The translations under genes and the position numbers were made by a program. Source: Prorocentrum cordatum (Eukaryota; Sar; Dinophyceae; Prorocentrales; Prorocentraceae). Taken from it: a stretch of DNA of 64,000 nt. Numbering within the stretch: the stretch's first letter is position 1; every line of letters begins with the position of its first letter. The notes below the pieces were generated by a model. That model was not told the DNA's origin. It did no database searches and saw only the letters and a list, made by a program, of their open reading frames with translations. This document shows, one piece after another, positions 1 to 11,069 of the stretch. The stretch is from positions 155,001 through 219,000 of the forward strand of contig CAUYUJ010012102.1 of the NCBI GenBank assembly GCA_963575745.1. The letters run 5' to 3'.

Positions 1-163
1 CTGGGGGCACCCTGGGCCAGGGACACGTTTTGCAACCCTCGACCTGGGAGGCCCTGCGCCCCAGGCCTCCCCCCTGATGGGCCTGTTCTCCACCACCACC
101 ACCATCAGTTGGGGGGGGCAGGAGGAGGAGGAGGCGGAGGAGGAGGCGGAGGAGGCGGAGGAG

Positions 164-204
<41 letters not shown>

Positions 205-900
205 GAAAAGAGGAGGAGAAGGAGGAAGAGGAGGAGGAGGAGGGGGAGGAGGGGAGGAGGGGGTGGAGGAGGAGGAGGAGCGGGAGGGGGGGGAGGAGGG
301 GGAGGAGGAGGAGGACCCCCCCCCCAACTCCAACTTCTGGTGGTGGTGGTGGTGGAAAACGCGCCCCTCAGCCCCCGCCCGCCGCGGCGCGCGGGCAGCG
401 GGCCGCGGCCTCGGGCGGCCCCGCCCCGCGGAGGCGCGGGCTGCAGCGCCGCGTGGCCACCTCTTGGGGGGCGGCGGCGCGGCCGCCGCGGGAGGGCGCG
501 CGCCTCGGCCTCGGCCGCGGTCGTCGCGGCCCCCGCCGGGGTGCCGAGGTGCCCTGGGACAGGCCAACGGGGCGAGGAGAGGAGGAGGAGGAGGAGGAGG
601 AGGAGGAGGAGGAGGAGGAGGAGGAGGAGGAGGAGGAGGAGGAGGAGGAGCAGGAGTGTTTCCAGCAGTTTCATTTCTCACGTGGTGAGGTTGGGGCGGG
701 TCTGGGCCCGTCGCCCCCTCAGAGACCAGGTAGTTCTCGACCTGGTCCTCGGAGGCGTCCTTGTACTTTTCACTTTCGGCGTCTTGTTTTTCTGTTACTT
801 TGCACTCTCCGTTGTGCATTGGAGGAGGAGGAGGAGGAGGAGGATAGGCCCGGGAAGGCGACACCAACACCAACGGGGCGAGGAGATGCGCGGAGGCAAG
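1..900. repeat. GGA/G-rich low-complexity DNA
   Basis: Purine-rich trinucleotide tracts (GGA/GAG) fill about 109-340, 575-652 and 822-844, separated by very GC-rich sequence. Open frames on both strands here encode only poly-Glu, poly-Gly, poly-Arg or poly-Leu and are read as products of the repeat. No gene is supported. Confidence 0.85.
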
Positions 901-2264
901 GGGGATCTGCCTCGGTGGTGTGGTCCCCTCCCCTCGCCCGGGGCATCCCACCCAGTCCCTCGCTCGGGGAGGCATCGTGGACCGCCTTGCTGGAGGTGGG
1001 CCCCCTGGTGGTGTTGGTATCGCTTCTCCTCCCTCCGACTGGCAGAGGGTTCCGCGCTAACTCTTGCCGTGTGTGGTCATACTTGCAGTCGGCCCGTGGG
1101 ACAAAGAACGCAAGGCAAGGGTCTTTAAAAAAGAAAAACGAAAAAAATACGGGGTCCCCTAACGTCATGGGAGCATGCCACGCCATCTTGCTGGCTCTTG
1201 GCGATCGACGCGCTGACCAACGATAGTCGACGCGACTCGACGCCAAATCAGCACTCATCGACGCTTGATATGTGCTTCATTATCGATCACCAGACGCTAG
1301 CGCACTCTAACGCACACGAAAGACGGGGTTAGGAGGACACGCAACGACCGCAGTCTTGCCCGCGCGTGTCGACTTGAGTTGTTGGGGGCGGGGGAATGGC
1401 CACGAATTGTTTCCTTCTGCCGGTCGGAGCCCCAGCTTCGAAACGTGTGGGATACTGCAGCATCTATACGCCAAATACCAACATGGAACTGAAATGAGGA
1501 AGGCTAACTAAGGAACGAAAGCGTTTTGTTGGCCACGGCGAGCCTCAGCCACGAATTAAGTTCCCCGGCCTACATCCAGAGAGGCCCGAAAGCAAACAAC
1601 CGCCGAGTTCAGTGGCGTGTTGCTGTTCACCATGCGTTGTTTCGCGGCATCGGTTGCTGGGATGGCGGGGGGGGGCGAGGGACGCGAGGTGAGGAAGACA
1701 AGTGACAAGGATACGGTGTGAGCAGGGCAAGTGACTGGTTGGAAATCGGTCCCCCGCCACCTTTCTGTTATGTTACCCTGTCAAATGAAGGGCATGCGGA
1801 CAACATCAAATCATACAAGACAACCATTTGCTCCATACCTGCTCGAGGCTGGTGGCGGCAACGTTAAATGAGGAGGCGATGGGGATGGTGCCATCCACCT
1901 CTTGCACGACTGTGGCGATGAGGATAGGCACGGATTAGACTGAGCTCTGGTCTGGGTCCATGTATGCGGAACGCAGCACTGCAGAAGAGGCAGCGCATCG
2001 CAAGCACAGCGAGCCAACTGTGTGCCAGAATCTCAAGGGTCTGCCCTGGTGCTTGTGCACTCTCCGCGGGCGGGCCGCGGCCCCGAGAGGGTTTGACACG
2101 GCCCAAGACTGGCCATCGCTCGGACGTCCATTCCCTGTTTTTTTCCCTACCTAGGCTCTGCCTAGAGGGTTCTTACTCTCTTAGCTTAAAGGGGCCGGGC
2201 AGTGGAAAGCGCCCCGGGCGGTTCCCCCAGTCCCCGCCCCGTGGTTCCCCCAGTCGCGCCCCCT
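901..2264. other. Intergenic DNA, no gene seen
   Basis: This is mostly non-repetitive sequence. Only short frames without recognisable domains are present, and I see no RNA gene. Confidence 0.5.
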
Positions 2265-2425
2265 GGCTTAGCTTAGCTTAGTTTAGCTTAGCTTCGCTCA
2301 ACTTCTCTCATCTTAGCTTAACTTAGCTTAGCTTAACTTGGCTTAGCTTAGCTCAGCTTGGCTAAGTTTAGCCTAGCTTAGCTTAGCTTAGCTTAGCATA
2401 GCTTAGCGTACCTTAGCTTAGCCTA
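2265..2425. repeat. AGCTT pentamer satellite
   Basis: Imperfect tandem copies of a 5-bp unit (AGCTT/TTAGC) run through this stretch and grade into the AGCAT array that follows. Confidence 0.9.
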
Positions 2426-2905
2426 GCGCAGCATAGCGCAGCGCAGCATTAGCACAGCATAGCATAGCATAGCATAGCCAAGCATAGCAAATAATAGCAC
2501 ATCACACCATAGCATAATATAGCATAGCTCAGCATAGCATAGCAGGTCATAGCGCAGCATAACATACCATAGCATAGCATTGCATAGCACAGCACAGCGC
2601 AGCATAGCACATCACAGCACAGCACAGCATAGCGCAGCATATCATAGCATATCATAGCATAGCATATCATAGCATCGCGCAGCATAGCATAGCATAGCCT
2701 AGCCTAGCGCAGCATAGCATAGTATACCATAGCATAACATAGCGCATCATAGCATATCATAGCATAGCATAGCATAGCGCAGCACAGCATAGCATAGCCT
2801 AGCATAACACAGCACAGCCGAGCCGAGCGCACCCTAGCATAGCATAGCGCAGCATAGCGCAGCATAGCAAAGCATAGCGCAGCATAGCAAAGCATATCAT
2901 AGATG
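2426..2905. repeat. AGCAT pentamer satellite
   Basis: About 480 bp of imperfect AGCAT (ATAGC) 5-bp repeats with AGCGC, AGCAC and ATATC variants. The minus-strand Met/Cys/Tyr-rich open frames are produced by the repeat. Confidence 0.92.
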
Positions 2906-3000
2906 TAGATGTAGCTGTGAATCTCGCTGTTCATGTTGATGTAGATGTAGATGCAGGTGTATATGTACATGTAGCTGTCGGTGTAGATGTAGATGTTGCT
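2903..3000. repeat. GATGTA hexamer repeat
   Basis: Degenerate GTAGAT/GATGTA 6-bp units immediately follow the pentamer array. Confidence 0.75.
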
Positions 3001-3139
3001 TTCCTAAATGCTCCAACTCCTAGGTAGGGTCGAACTGGGATAAGTTTCGGTTTCGTGCATGTTTTTTTCGCCAAACGATCAAGGATGCTCCTCGATGGTC
3101 CCCGCCGAGGGAAAAACGCACACGTCCGAGCGATGCCAA

Positions 3140-3700
3140 GAAGAGCTTGCCCAAGACGCCCCAGATGGCCATTCGACGTGCCCTGCCAGAGGCATTCACA
3201 CCGCCTCCAGATGGCCCCAATAAGACCCCAAGACAACCCCGAGAGGCAGACCTCACTGATATTCAATTGGTTTTCAAAAGACTTCAACTTTCTCATTGTT
3301 TCGGACTTCGAACGCTCCGAGACGACCTATGAGGCCCGCAAGATTGCTCCAAGACAGCCCAAGATTCCCCCCCAGAGGGCCAGATGACGGCCAAATAGCC
3401 TCCCAAGACGACCCAAGAGGGCTCCAAGAGGGGCCCAAGGAGGGGACAACGAACATACATCTCCAGCTCTCCGCCATGAGACGACCCACGGGACCGCCAG
3501 CTAGTCACAAATAGACGTCGAGGAGGCTCCAAGACTCCTCTAAGAGGCCCCCAGGGGCCGCAAGAAGCCCTAGAGGCTCCTCAAAAGGCCCCCAAGAAGC
3601 TTACTCGGAGGTTCCCAAGGCCAAGGCCGGCCCCTAAGGTCCTTCCAAGGGGCGTCCAAAAGGCATCCCAAGACACCCTCACCTGCATCCAAGAGGCCTC
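3140..3700. repeat. Degenerate CCAAGA-GGCC repeat block
   Basis: Loosely spaced copies of a motif like CCAAGACGGCC or CCAAGAGGCC recur every 12-30 bp. The same family appears at about 5280-5790, 8690-9000, 9830-9990, 11840-12125, 18700-18960, 48820-49220, 50440-50990 and 52210-52620. Confidence 0.7.
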
Positions 3701-4068
3701 TGCTCCACAACCAAGCTACGGTTGAAGGACGGACCGAAGGCCTGAGCGGCGTCCTCCATCTACCAAGCGACTGTTCCCTGCAACACGAGCTTCGCACGAC
3801 AACTCCGCGAGGACACGGGCAAATGATAACGATGATGCCATCTTTGCCAGCAGGATGAACGAAATGCGTGAGTCATGGGAGAGAGAAGAGACAGAACGCT
3901 GCGCGACAAGAATGACGCCTGAAGCGCGTCCGCAACGGACTCTTCCAGCGACGGCGCAGTCGCGACAGGGCCCCGGCTCGAACATGCAGGTTACAGGCAT
4001 GTCGTCAGCCCGCATTCTACGCTCGTGGCCATCACCCCGCTGCCTCGCCCCGCTGCCTCCTCCAAGAC
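3701..4068. other. 3' flank of AP endonuclease, no gene seen
   Basis: Non-repetitive DNA downstream of the minus-strand AP endonuclease stop codon. No convincing coding frame. Confidence 0.4.
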
Positions 4069-4672
4069 TCAAACAACCCCGTTCAGCGTTGCACCCACAG
4101 GACAGTGGTCACCACAGGGGGCATAACCGGTCAGATGGAAGACATCTGCCAGAGCCCCCTTCTTCTCTGCAATACTCTTCGATAGGATCGCATAATCAAG
4201 GCGCAATCCTCGGTTCGGCTTCCGATTCCCCGCGCGCACCGACCAATAACTGAAACCGCCCTTCACATCTGGATGCATATGCGCGAATCCATCTACAAAG
4301 CCCGCGTCGAGCAACTTCCCGAAACTTGATCGTTCCTCGGGTGTTGTCGTGGCCGACTTCGGGACATGCGGTGCCTCCGAGTTCCAGATGTCTACATCCC
4401 GATGCGCAACATTCAAATCTCCCAGAAGCATCACGTCCTTCTTCTTTGCCAGCCTCCGCAAGCACGTTCGCAGCTTTGGGTCCCAGTGCTCGACGCGCTC
4501 CTTCAGGCGGACTAGCCCGTCCCCGCTGTTCGGGACATAGCTGAAGACCACGTGGATCTTCCGAAGCTCGACGCATATCGTGCGGCCCTCGTCGGCCCCC
4601 GTCTCGATCTTCAACGCCTTCGCCCTTGCACCCCTTGTCTTTGCGCCTCTCCGCAACAAAACTGCCACTCCA
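4069..4672 (-). CDS. AP endonuclease (ExoIII/APE1 family), exon 2
   Basis: C-terminal two thirds of an apurinic/apyrimidinic endonuclease, the base-excision-repair enzyme that cuts DNA 5' of abasic sites. Visible family motifs in order: YVPN, the metal/catalytic GDLNVAH (Asp and Asn), the FSYW aromatic segment, RLDY (Asp) and GDHCP (Asp-His) near the C-terminus. Just inside the exon the codons read SGVAVLLRR, matching the family's YSGV strand, so coding starts upstream of the first methionine. The stop lies at 4069-4071. With exon 1 at 7762-8156 the protein would be 332 residues, normal for the family, and all catalytic positions are present. The acceptor is my choice: an AG ending at 4673, which keeps the frame with a GC donor after exon 1. 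Family assignment is firm; the exact junction is inferred. Confidence 0.88.
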
Positions 4673-4709
4673 CTATATCCACCGGGTCTTCCTCTCCAGA
4701 CGCTCTCCA

Positions 4710-4865
4710 GACGTTAGGGGGGAACCGACTCAAGGGGAGAAACATCGGGAATCGGCGATAGGCTCTCGATCATGAATCCCTACCTTCCCACGCGGGATGG
4801 GCCAGCCGGCCCCCATCGGCGATCAATGGACGATTGGTGGTCGACGCGCGTCCCTTTTGCATATC
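4710..4865. repeat. ATCGGCGATA dispersed repeat, copy 1
   Basis: It begins GTTAGGGGGGAA and contains ATCGGCGATAGGC and ATCGGCGATCAATGG. It resembles the copies at about 6488-6645 and 53960-54075. Confidence 0.65.
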
Positions 4866-5279
4866 CCATCCAAGGTTGCCCCTGATGCTCCCCCCTTTTA
4901 CAGTCGGACACACCCAATCGGCCACTTAGCAAAAGGCGGTTTAGTTCTGGGGCTGGGGGCGGCAATCCAAATCCCAAGAATATGTGTGGTGACCGCAAAT
5001 TCAGAACGGATCAAACTTAGGCCAAATGCACCGCTACCGTGAGGCCCGATGAATTTGAGAGATACCCGTGATAATGACTGCCCGGGCACTGCGGGTCGCA
5101 ATTCCCAACGGCCCGCCCGGAACCACCAGGTCAGACCCCTGCGGGTAACGGTCTGGACCGCTGAAGTAAAATTGGGAATGGACACGTCCTCCCCCCTCAC
5201 GTTCCTGAGGGTTCTGATGGACATGATACCTTGCAGGGCATTATGCAGACGAGCTGCTGTGAAGGGATGAGAACCCAAG

Positions 5280-5790
5280 ACGGCCTAGGATGGCCCCAAT
5301 AAAATGCCAAGAGGGCCACAAAATGGCTCCAAAACGGCCTGATAAGTTGGGCCAAGATGGCCTCAGGAGGGCCCCAAGAGGGCGACCGACGGTTGCTACA
5401 ACGGGCCCCACTGTTGTAGCAACCGTCGGGGGTCCTCTTTGGGGCATTTTTGGGACCCTTCTGGCTTCCATTGGGGCAATCTTGGAACCATCCTGAGCCC
5501 TCTTGGGGCCTTCTTAGGGCCTTCCCAGGCCGTCTTGGACATTACCAGGAAGGCCCACGACGGATGCTACAACGGACCCCCCTGTTGTAGCATCCCACCG
5601 GGGCCCTTTTGGGGCCCTCCGAGGACCGTTTTGCCCCCCCCCCTTGGGCCGTCTTGTAGCCATCCTGGGGCCCTTCTGGGCCTCCTTGGGGCCCTCCCAC
5701 GTGGAGGGCGCCTTCGGAGCACCCCGACGGATGCTACGACGGACCCCCTCTGTTGTAGCATAGTCCAGGACGGGAAATCGACGGGACGCG
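5280..5790. repeat. CCAAGA-type repeat with three related hairpins
   Basis: A CCAAGA-GGCC block contains three homologous foldbacks. The first is perfect: 17-bp arms at 5386-5402 and 5413-5429 with a 10-nt loop. The second (about 5562-5594) and third (about 5728-5758) share the TGCTACAAC/GTTGTAGCA stem. CCAAGA motifs lie before the first hairpin, while the reverse-complement TTGGGGCC form dominates after it. Confidence 0.75.
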
Positions 5791-5934
5791 GTCCATGGAC
5801 TGGGCCTCGGCGGCGGGAAGGACGGGCAGCCGATGCCTCGCGAACACGGGCCACATAAAGACCCGCACTCAGCGGCGGGGGCGCGGTGCCACGGCGGGTG
5901 CGGGCGTCGCCGCTTTCTCTGTGCACCCCGCCCC

Positions 5935-6060
5935 GCTGGCTAAGTGCACATTTGTACGTGCTCCGTTTTGCGCGGATGTCCCAAGCGAAACCAGCAAGTA
6001 TAGATGTATACTTAACGGCCGGCTAAGTGTGCATCTGTACGCGGTGGATGTTTCGGACGG
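5935..6060. repeat. Direct repeat pair GGCTAAGTG...TGTACG
   Basis: Two similar segments of about 23 bp starting GGCTAAGTG lie near 5938 and 6022, about 84 bp apart. No function can be assigned. Confidence 0.5.
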
Positions 6061-6487
6061 GGCGAGCACGGACAGACCAGCACTTAGCGACAGGGGCGGG
6101 GTACAAATCGGATGCGTAACCGCGCCCCTCGGCTGAGTCAGGGGGACGGGAACCGCTGAAATTTCTCACTGACAGCGCCAGGGGCAATCAGTAAACTACG
6201 TACAAGACGAGAGACGTAGACTTCGCCCCGCAATCGACGTGAGCTCCACTAGGCCTAGAGCGCCCCGCTACATCCCACGATGCGCCCCTCGGGCGCCGAA
6301 CAAAAAATATACCGAAGAAGACCCACACCAGGTGTTCGAGCGAAAAATGTAAAGACATCGCAATGACGCGGGGGTGTCACAGGTGTCCAACTCGACCCAA
6401 ATCCATGGCAGGCAAATGTTTGGTTCGCATTGGATACCGTCGAACCGACGACGACGAAGACGATTACGACGATGATGGGCAACGTTA

Positions 6488-6645
6488 GGGGGGACTGGCA
6501 CAGGGGGGGATGCATCGGCCTGGAATCGGCGATACATCGCCGATAGATCGGCGATAGGCCTCCGATCGTGGATCCGCACCTTCATGGGCAAGTTGGGGCT
6601 ATCGGGCCCCTATCGGCGATCAATGGGCGATTTGGGGTCGTCTCA
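6488..6645. repeat. ATCGGCGATA dispersed repeat, copy 2
   Basis: Same family as 4710-4865, with a GTTAGGGGGGA start and several ATCGGCGAT units in both orientations, so it can fold back. Confidence 0.65.
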
Positions 6646-6891
6646 AGGGCTATCGTTGCCCCTGAGACGACAACCGCAACGATGACGACGTGGAGGGTCC
6701 AGTCCGATTGGAATTTGCATCAGAACTCGTGGCTGTGGTTGAGAAAAGGGTCGTCTGCGTATGTGGGACATTGCCGTGCCAGGCCGCCTATTGCGGACTA
6801 TGGCTTGCATTGCGGGTACAGCTCGGCTGCAACAGCATATATGCTTGCACACCACTCTGTAAGTTTGGTGGCGCGCCGTATTTCAATTGTA

Positions 6892-7073
6892 CTCCAGATT
6901 TCGTAATGATAAAGGGAGGGGGGTCTCATTTTGGGGGGGGGTCTCTTCCAGGCTATCTTGGAGGGCTTGGGGGGTCTGGGGACGATGTTTTGGAGGGTTC
7001 TCCCACGGGGGAGTTCTGAAATGGCTTGTCTTGGAGGGTCCAGACCCCCTCCCTTGTATTACGAAATCTGGAG
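6892..7073. mobile_element. MITE with TA target duplication
   Basis: A 182-bp element with inverted ends starting CTCCAGATTTCGTAAT (6892 onward; mirrored to 7073). The arms extend about 33 bp into a G-run/C-run. TA dinucleotides at 6890-6891 and 7074-7075 flank it, as expected for Tc1/mariner-type MITEs. It has no coding capacity and lies in the AP endonuclease intron. Confidence 0.8.
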
Positions 7074-7212
7074 TAATCGTCGCCTTCGCCTTCTGCTACT
7101 GCTCCCCCGAAGCCCCTCTGCGCCCTTCGCCCACTTACTCCTGCTCCCCCTCCAGGACGTTCGCCATCCCCGCCCGCTGCGCGGCCCCGCCCCTTCCCCC
7201 CTCCAGGTCCAC

Positions 7213-7380
7213 CTGACTACCTGCCAGACCACCCCAACCCAACCCGAAGACCCGCATTTCGGGTTGGGGGGGGGTACGGGTTCCATATGTGTTTTCTCGA
7301 TGTTCCCCACCCCCCCCCACTGGAAATGGAGTGCAAATTGAGGCCTTCGGGTTGGGTTGGGGTGGTTTGGTGGGTGGTGA
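7213..7380. repeat. Foldback element with CCCAACCC arms
   Basis: A segment near 7226-7250 containing ACCACCCCAACCCAACC and GAAG is the reverse complement of one near 7344-7368, with about 93 bp between. Similarity extends loosely to about 40 bp per arm. It may be another MITE, but no target duplication is clear. Confidence 0.6.
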
Positions 7381-7761
7381 CCACCCCCTAGCTCCCCGTG
7401 CGCCTCCCCAGTTGCCCCCTCGCGCGCTGCGCGGCGGCGACCGCCCCCCCCTCCCCCCGCGGCATGCAGGGCTCCCCCCGCGCTCCTCCTCCCTTCAACT
7501 CGCGAGGCAGCGGCCGTGACTCCAGACCGACTTCGGTCCGCGGCACCAGCAAGCCCGACGAGCAAGATCGCCCGCCTCGAATGGCGGGTAGAAGAGAACA
7601 ATGAACGACAACCAACAAATACTTTGTTTTTGTTTGAGGATCCGCGCAGAAAACTAGTCCACCTGCCAAAACAACTGCGTCCATACCTGTCCGACACAGG
7701 CCCCCCTCCCTAGCCTGTCCCCCCACACCCCCCACCTACCACAACGCGGTGGCGGATATGC

Positions 7762-8156
7762 GCGGCAGCGTAACTGGATCCTTTCTTGACCTTCGAGCAG
7801 CTGGCCATCGCAAGGTCGTACTCTGGCGCCAACTCTGAGAAGCGTTCCCGGACCTCTTCCACCTGCTGGCCCTCTTGGAGCTTATGCTCGAGGAACCCCA
7901 GGAGATCTGGTTTCTCTTCCTTCAGGAGCTTCTTCAAATCCCTGCCTCGCTTCGCCAAAAAAGATCGAATACCGTTGATGTTCCAGCATATCGCCTTGAA
8001 AGACCCAGCACTTGAAGACTTCGGGCGTGACAGCCGTGGTTCTGGGATCGACTTCCCTTTGTACTGACTGTAGAGACCTTCGGCTTTCTTAACCCGCTTC
8101 AGCGATTTCTTCTCCAAATATATACCAGGGGATGCCGCTCGCTTCTGCCCCGGCAT
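7762..8156 (-). CDS. AP endonuclease (ExoIII/APE1 family), exon 1
   Basis: First exon of the gene finished by 4069-4672. The ATG is at 8156. After a basic leader (MPGQKRAAS... with KKSLKRVKK, possibly a nuclear-targeting tail) the enzyme domain begins with FKAICWNINGIRSFL, the family's first strand with its conserved Asn. It continues to KPDLLGFLEHK, which carries the metal-binding Glu of the usual LQETK motif. The frame runs past 7762 into a Gly-rich tail absent from the family and stops soon after, marking the exon end. No spliced-leader relic is seen upstream, unlike the genes at 34-45 kb. A short upstream exon cannot be excluded. Confidence 0.85.
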
Positions 8157-8685
8157 CAGAAGAATTGGCGGGTGTGTTTTTCACGGCGAGAGGAATTGAC
8201 GAACAACAGCACATGCATCTGCGCTGGACCCGACTGGGGGAGTTGTTGCACTGCACATGTGGTCATGGTTGCACCCAGTGGTTGAGCCGAATGGCAAAGT
8301 ATGGGCCTTCATTTTCCAGGCAAATGTATTGCAAGCAGGATGGAGGGGCTGGGCGGAGATGGAAAGGGGGGAATCTCTGGCAAGCGAAGATGCAGAAGAG
8401 CCCTTGGGAACAGCGCAGTCAATGTCAACTACAATGATGAGGAAGGCCTGAAGAGAAATCAGGCAACCCTGGCGTGTGTGAGGCGCTTGTCTGTTCGAAT
8501 CATCGCCTCCGTCAATCGTCGTCTTCGTCGTCCCCTGCATCCTCCTCAACCCTTTCAGCGACAGAGAAACCTGATCGGACAAGAACGGGAAGCGCCGCTT
8601 TAGTCTAAAGGGCGCATTGTGCGAAGAAGAAAAAGCAAAGGAAGGCGAGGACGGCAATGTTTCAGAGGACCTCGTGAGCTGTGAA
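8157..8685. other. 5' flank of AP endonuclease
   Basis: Non-repetitive sequence upstream of the minus-strand start codon. No other gene or promoter motif recognised. Confidence 0.4.
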
Positions 8686-8689
8686 GGGC

Positions 8690-9000
8690 TCTTTTGGGCC
8701 CTCTTGGGGGCTTTTTGGGGGGCCGTTGGGAGCATTTTGGGAGCCTCTTGGAGGCTTCTTTGACCCTCTTGGACTGTCCGGGCGTGTCTCGAGGGTCTGT
8801 GGGGTCTCTCGTGGCCTGCCTGAGTGTTCTCTCTGACTGTCTTGGGGCTCTCTTGGCCAGTCTCGGGGCCTCTTCGGGCGCTCTGGGGGCCCTCTGGGCG
8901 CCTCTTGGGGGCCTCTTGCGGGTCTCTTGGGCCGCTTTGGGGGTTGCCTGGGGGGCCTTCGGAGGCTCTCCTGGGCCGTGTTGAGGCCTTCTGGGAGCGA
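8690..9000. repeat. CCAAGA-GGCC repeat, reverse orientation
   Basis: Seen as TTGGGGGCCTCTTGG-like units on the plus strand, directly left of the composite satellite. Confidence 0.7.
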
Positions 9001-9049
9001 TTCCAAGATAATGCTGGTTCGGAGTCCCCTCAAGCTGATTTTTTGTGAC

Positions 9050-9581
9050 GATGTGTTGAGCGAAACGGCCAATTTTCCGGAACCTGACCGGACAAAAACG
9101 GGAAGCGCCGTTTTTTATCCACCACGTGCGTCAGAGACCGTATTGGCGAGAACGTCAGAGAAACCCATAAACGCAACAGAACAGACTAAATGATGGCCTG
9201 CCGCGCTGGTCTGTCGAGATAGTCTGCTGCCCTGGCCACATCATGGTGTCGACACCGTGCTTTTCTCTCGGCAAACGCGGGCCCTCACCCGTTGTCGCCC
9301 AGCCTACTTGTTCTGTTCCAGCCTGTCTTGTCTTTTGTTTGTCCGTCGTCGTCGTCGCGTGCCTTTCCTTTGTCGTGGTCGTCGTTTTCATTATAATCGT
9401 CCGCTGTTGCCGTTCTCGCTGTCGCCGTCGTTATCATTTTATGATTGCGGTAATTTTTCTGATTGCTTTTTTGTTGTTGGATTCCGTGTTCGGTTGGTTT
9501 TTGTGTTATGTTTGTGGTCGTTTTCTGTCATCGCTTTTTGTCGTAATTTTCGAGATCGTCATTGACGAAGACGACGACGAA

Positions 9582-9644
<63 letters not shown>

Positions 9645-9660
9645 AACGACAACGACCAGG
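9050..9660. repeat. 0.6-kb satellite module, copy 1
   Basis: Starts near GAGCGAAACGGCC and contains CACCACGTGCGTCAGAG. It runs through a T-rich stretch and ends in a GAC microsatellite. Similar copies lie at about 11070-11668, 26545-27095, 29838-30392 and 33018-33576. Confidence 0.85.
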
Positions 9661-9989
9661 AGGACCCGTGCCGGCTGGCTCGGGGTGCCCGCGTCCCTCT
9701 GCTGCCGCAGGCCGCCGCCAGCGAGTTCCGAAGTGCGGGCCCGTACCCCTTAGTTAGAGAAAATGAAGCCCCAGAACCAACGGTGCACGCCGGAGGCGCT
9801 TCCCGTCATCCTCGAGTTCGTCTGGAGGCCGTCTCGAGGCCGTCCTGAGGACATCCTGGGCCGTCCTGGCGGCACCGTGGGTCGTCTTGGGGGCCGGGGG
9901 CTCTTGGGGGTCTCTTGGGGCGCTTTGGGGGTCCTCTGGGGGGCCTTCGGGGTTTCTCTTGGGCCGTTCGGAGGCCCTCCGCGAGCGTG

Positions 9990-10690
9990 CGGTCTGCCGT
10001 GCGAACGTGTGGACTGCCGTGCTCATTTGGGGTCTGCCTTGCTCCTTTGTGGTTTGCCGCGCTCCTGTGTGGTCTGCCGTGCTCCTGTGTGGTCAGCCGT
10101 GCTCCTGAGGCGTCTACGGTGCTCCTTTGGGGTCTGCCGTACTCATTTGGGGTCTGCCGTGCTCCTGTGGTCGGCCGTGCTCATTTGGGGTCTGCCGCGC
10201 GCCTGTGAGATCTGCCGTGCTCCTGTTGGGGAAACGCCAGCGGCGTTCGGGGTACAACAAAAAGGCGCGTTTATGTTGTACCCGCGCGCGGTCTGCCGTG
10301 CTCCTGTGGGTTCCGCCGTGCTCCTGTGGCGTCTGCCGTGCTCCTGTGGCGTCTGCCGGGCTCCTGTGTGGTCTGCCGTGCTCCTTTGTGGTCTGCCGTG
10401 CTCCTGTGGAGTCTGCCGTGCTCCTGTGTGGTCTGCCGTGCTCTTGTGGTCTGCCGTGCTCATTTGGGATTTGCCGTGCTCATGTGGGGTCTGCCGTACT
10501 CCTGTGTGGTCTGCCGTGCTCCGGTGGTCTGCCGTGCTCCTTTGGGGTCTGCCTTGCTACTGTGGGGTCTGCCGTGCTCCTGTGTGGTCTGCCGTGCTCC
10601 TGTGGTTTGCCTTGCTCCTGTGTGGTCTGCCGTGCTCCTTTTGGGTCTGCTCTGCCGTGCTCCTGTGGGGTCTGCCTCCCCAGCGAAATC
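9990..10690. repeat. 20-bp satellite units
   Basis: Tandem GGTCTGCCGTGCTCCTGTGT-like units of 18-21 bp, including a double-hairpin insert at 10228-10283. Confidence 0.9.
10228..10283. repeat. Conserved double-hairpin insert (8 copies)
   Basis: Two adjacent dyads: AACGCC/GGCGTT, then GGGTACAACA/TGTTGTACCC with about a 14-nt loop. Copies sit inside 20-bp arrays at about 10228, 13669, 14979, 15795, 17827, 28500, 31758 and 46197. The stems are nearly identical in all copies. Confidence 0.85.
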
Positions 10691-11069
10691 CTCATGTTCG
10701 GCCGTATTGAGGGCACTCTGCGGGTCATCTTTGGGCCGATTCTGTTTTTGGGGGGCCGTACTGATGCCCTCAAAAACGATTCCAAGACGACGTTCGACTC
10801 ATTGTTTGTTTGATGATTGTTCGGCCGTCTTGAGGGCACTCTTAGGGCATAGTCTGCCGTGCTCCTCGTCTTGGTCTGCCGTGCTCCTCGTCCTGGTCCT
10901 CCTTTCCGTCGTCTTGAGGGCGCTCTTGAGGCCTGGTCTGCCGTGCTCCTCGTCTTGGTCTGCCGTGCTCCTCTCGGTTTTGGGGCCTGGTCTGCCGTGC
11001 TCCTCGTCTTGGTCTGCCGTGCTCCTCTCGGTTTCAAGGACGTCTTAAACGATAGCCTCCAACACCTCG

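Larger units (their letters stand above)
4673..7761 (-). other. Putative 3.1 kb intron of AP endonuclease
   Basis: It separates two exons that together make a complete ExoIII-type protein. A GC donor (minus-strand GCATAT) and an AG acceptor (GATATAG) keep the frame and add only about four residues relative to family members. A direct protein fit would instead join both exons inside a shared GGA codon, without canonical splice dinucleotides. The intron holds repeat copies, hairpins and a MITE. I see no independent gene inside it. Confidence 0.6.

Noticed and set aside
77-1226. Long Glu-, Gly-, Arg- or Leu-rich open frames on both strands
   Set aside because: They are produced by GGA microsatellites, overlap in several frames and show no domain.
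4326-4761. Plus-strand frames opposite the AP endonuclease exon
   Set aside because: Antisense shadows; the minus strand carries all ExoIII motifs.
9243-9848. Hydrophobic frame followed by poly-Asp in the 0.6-kb module, repeated in five copies
   Set aside because: It looks like a membrane protein with an acidic tail, but copies differ by frameshifts and the Asp run is a GAC microsatellite.
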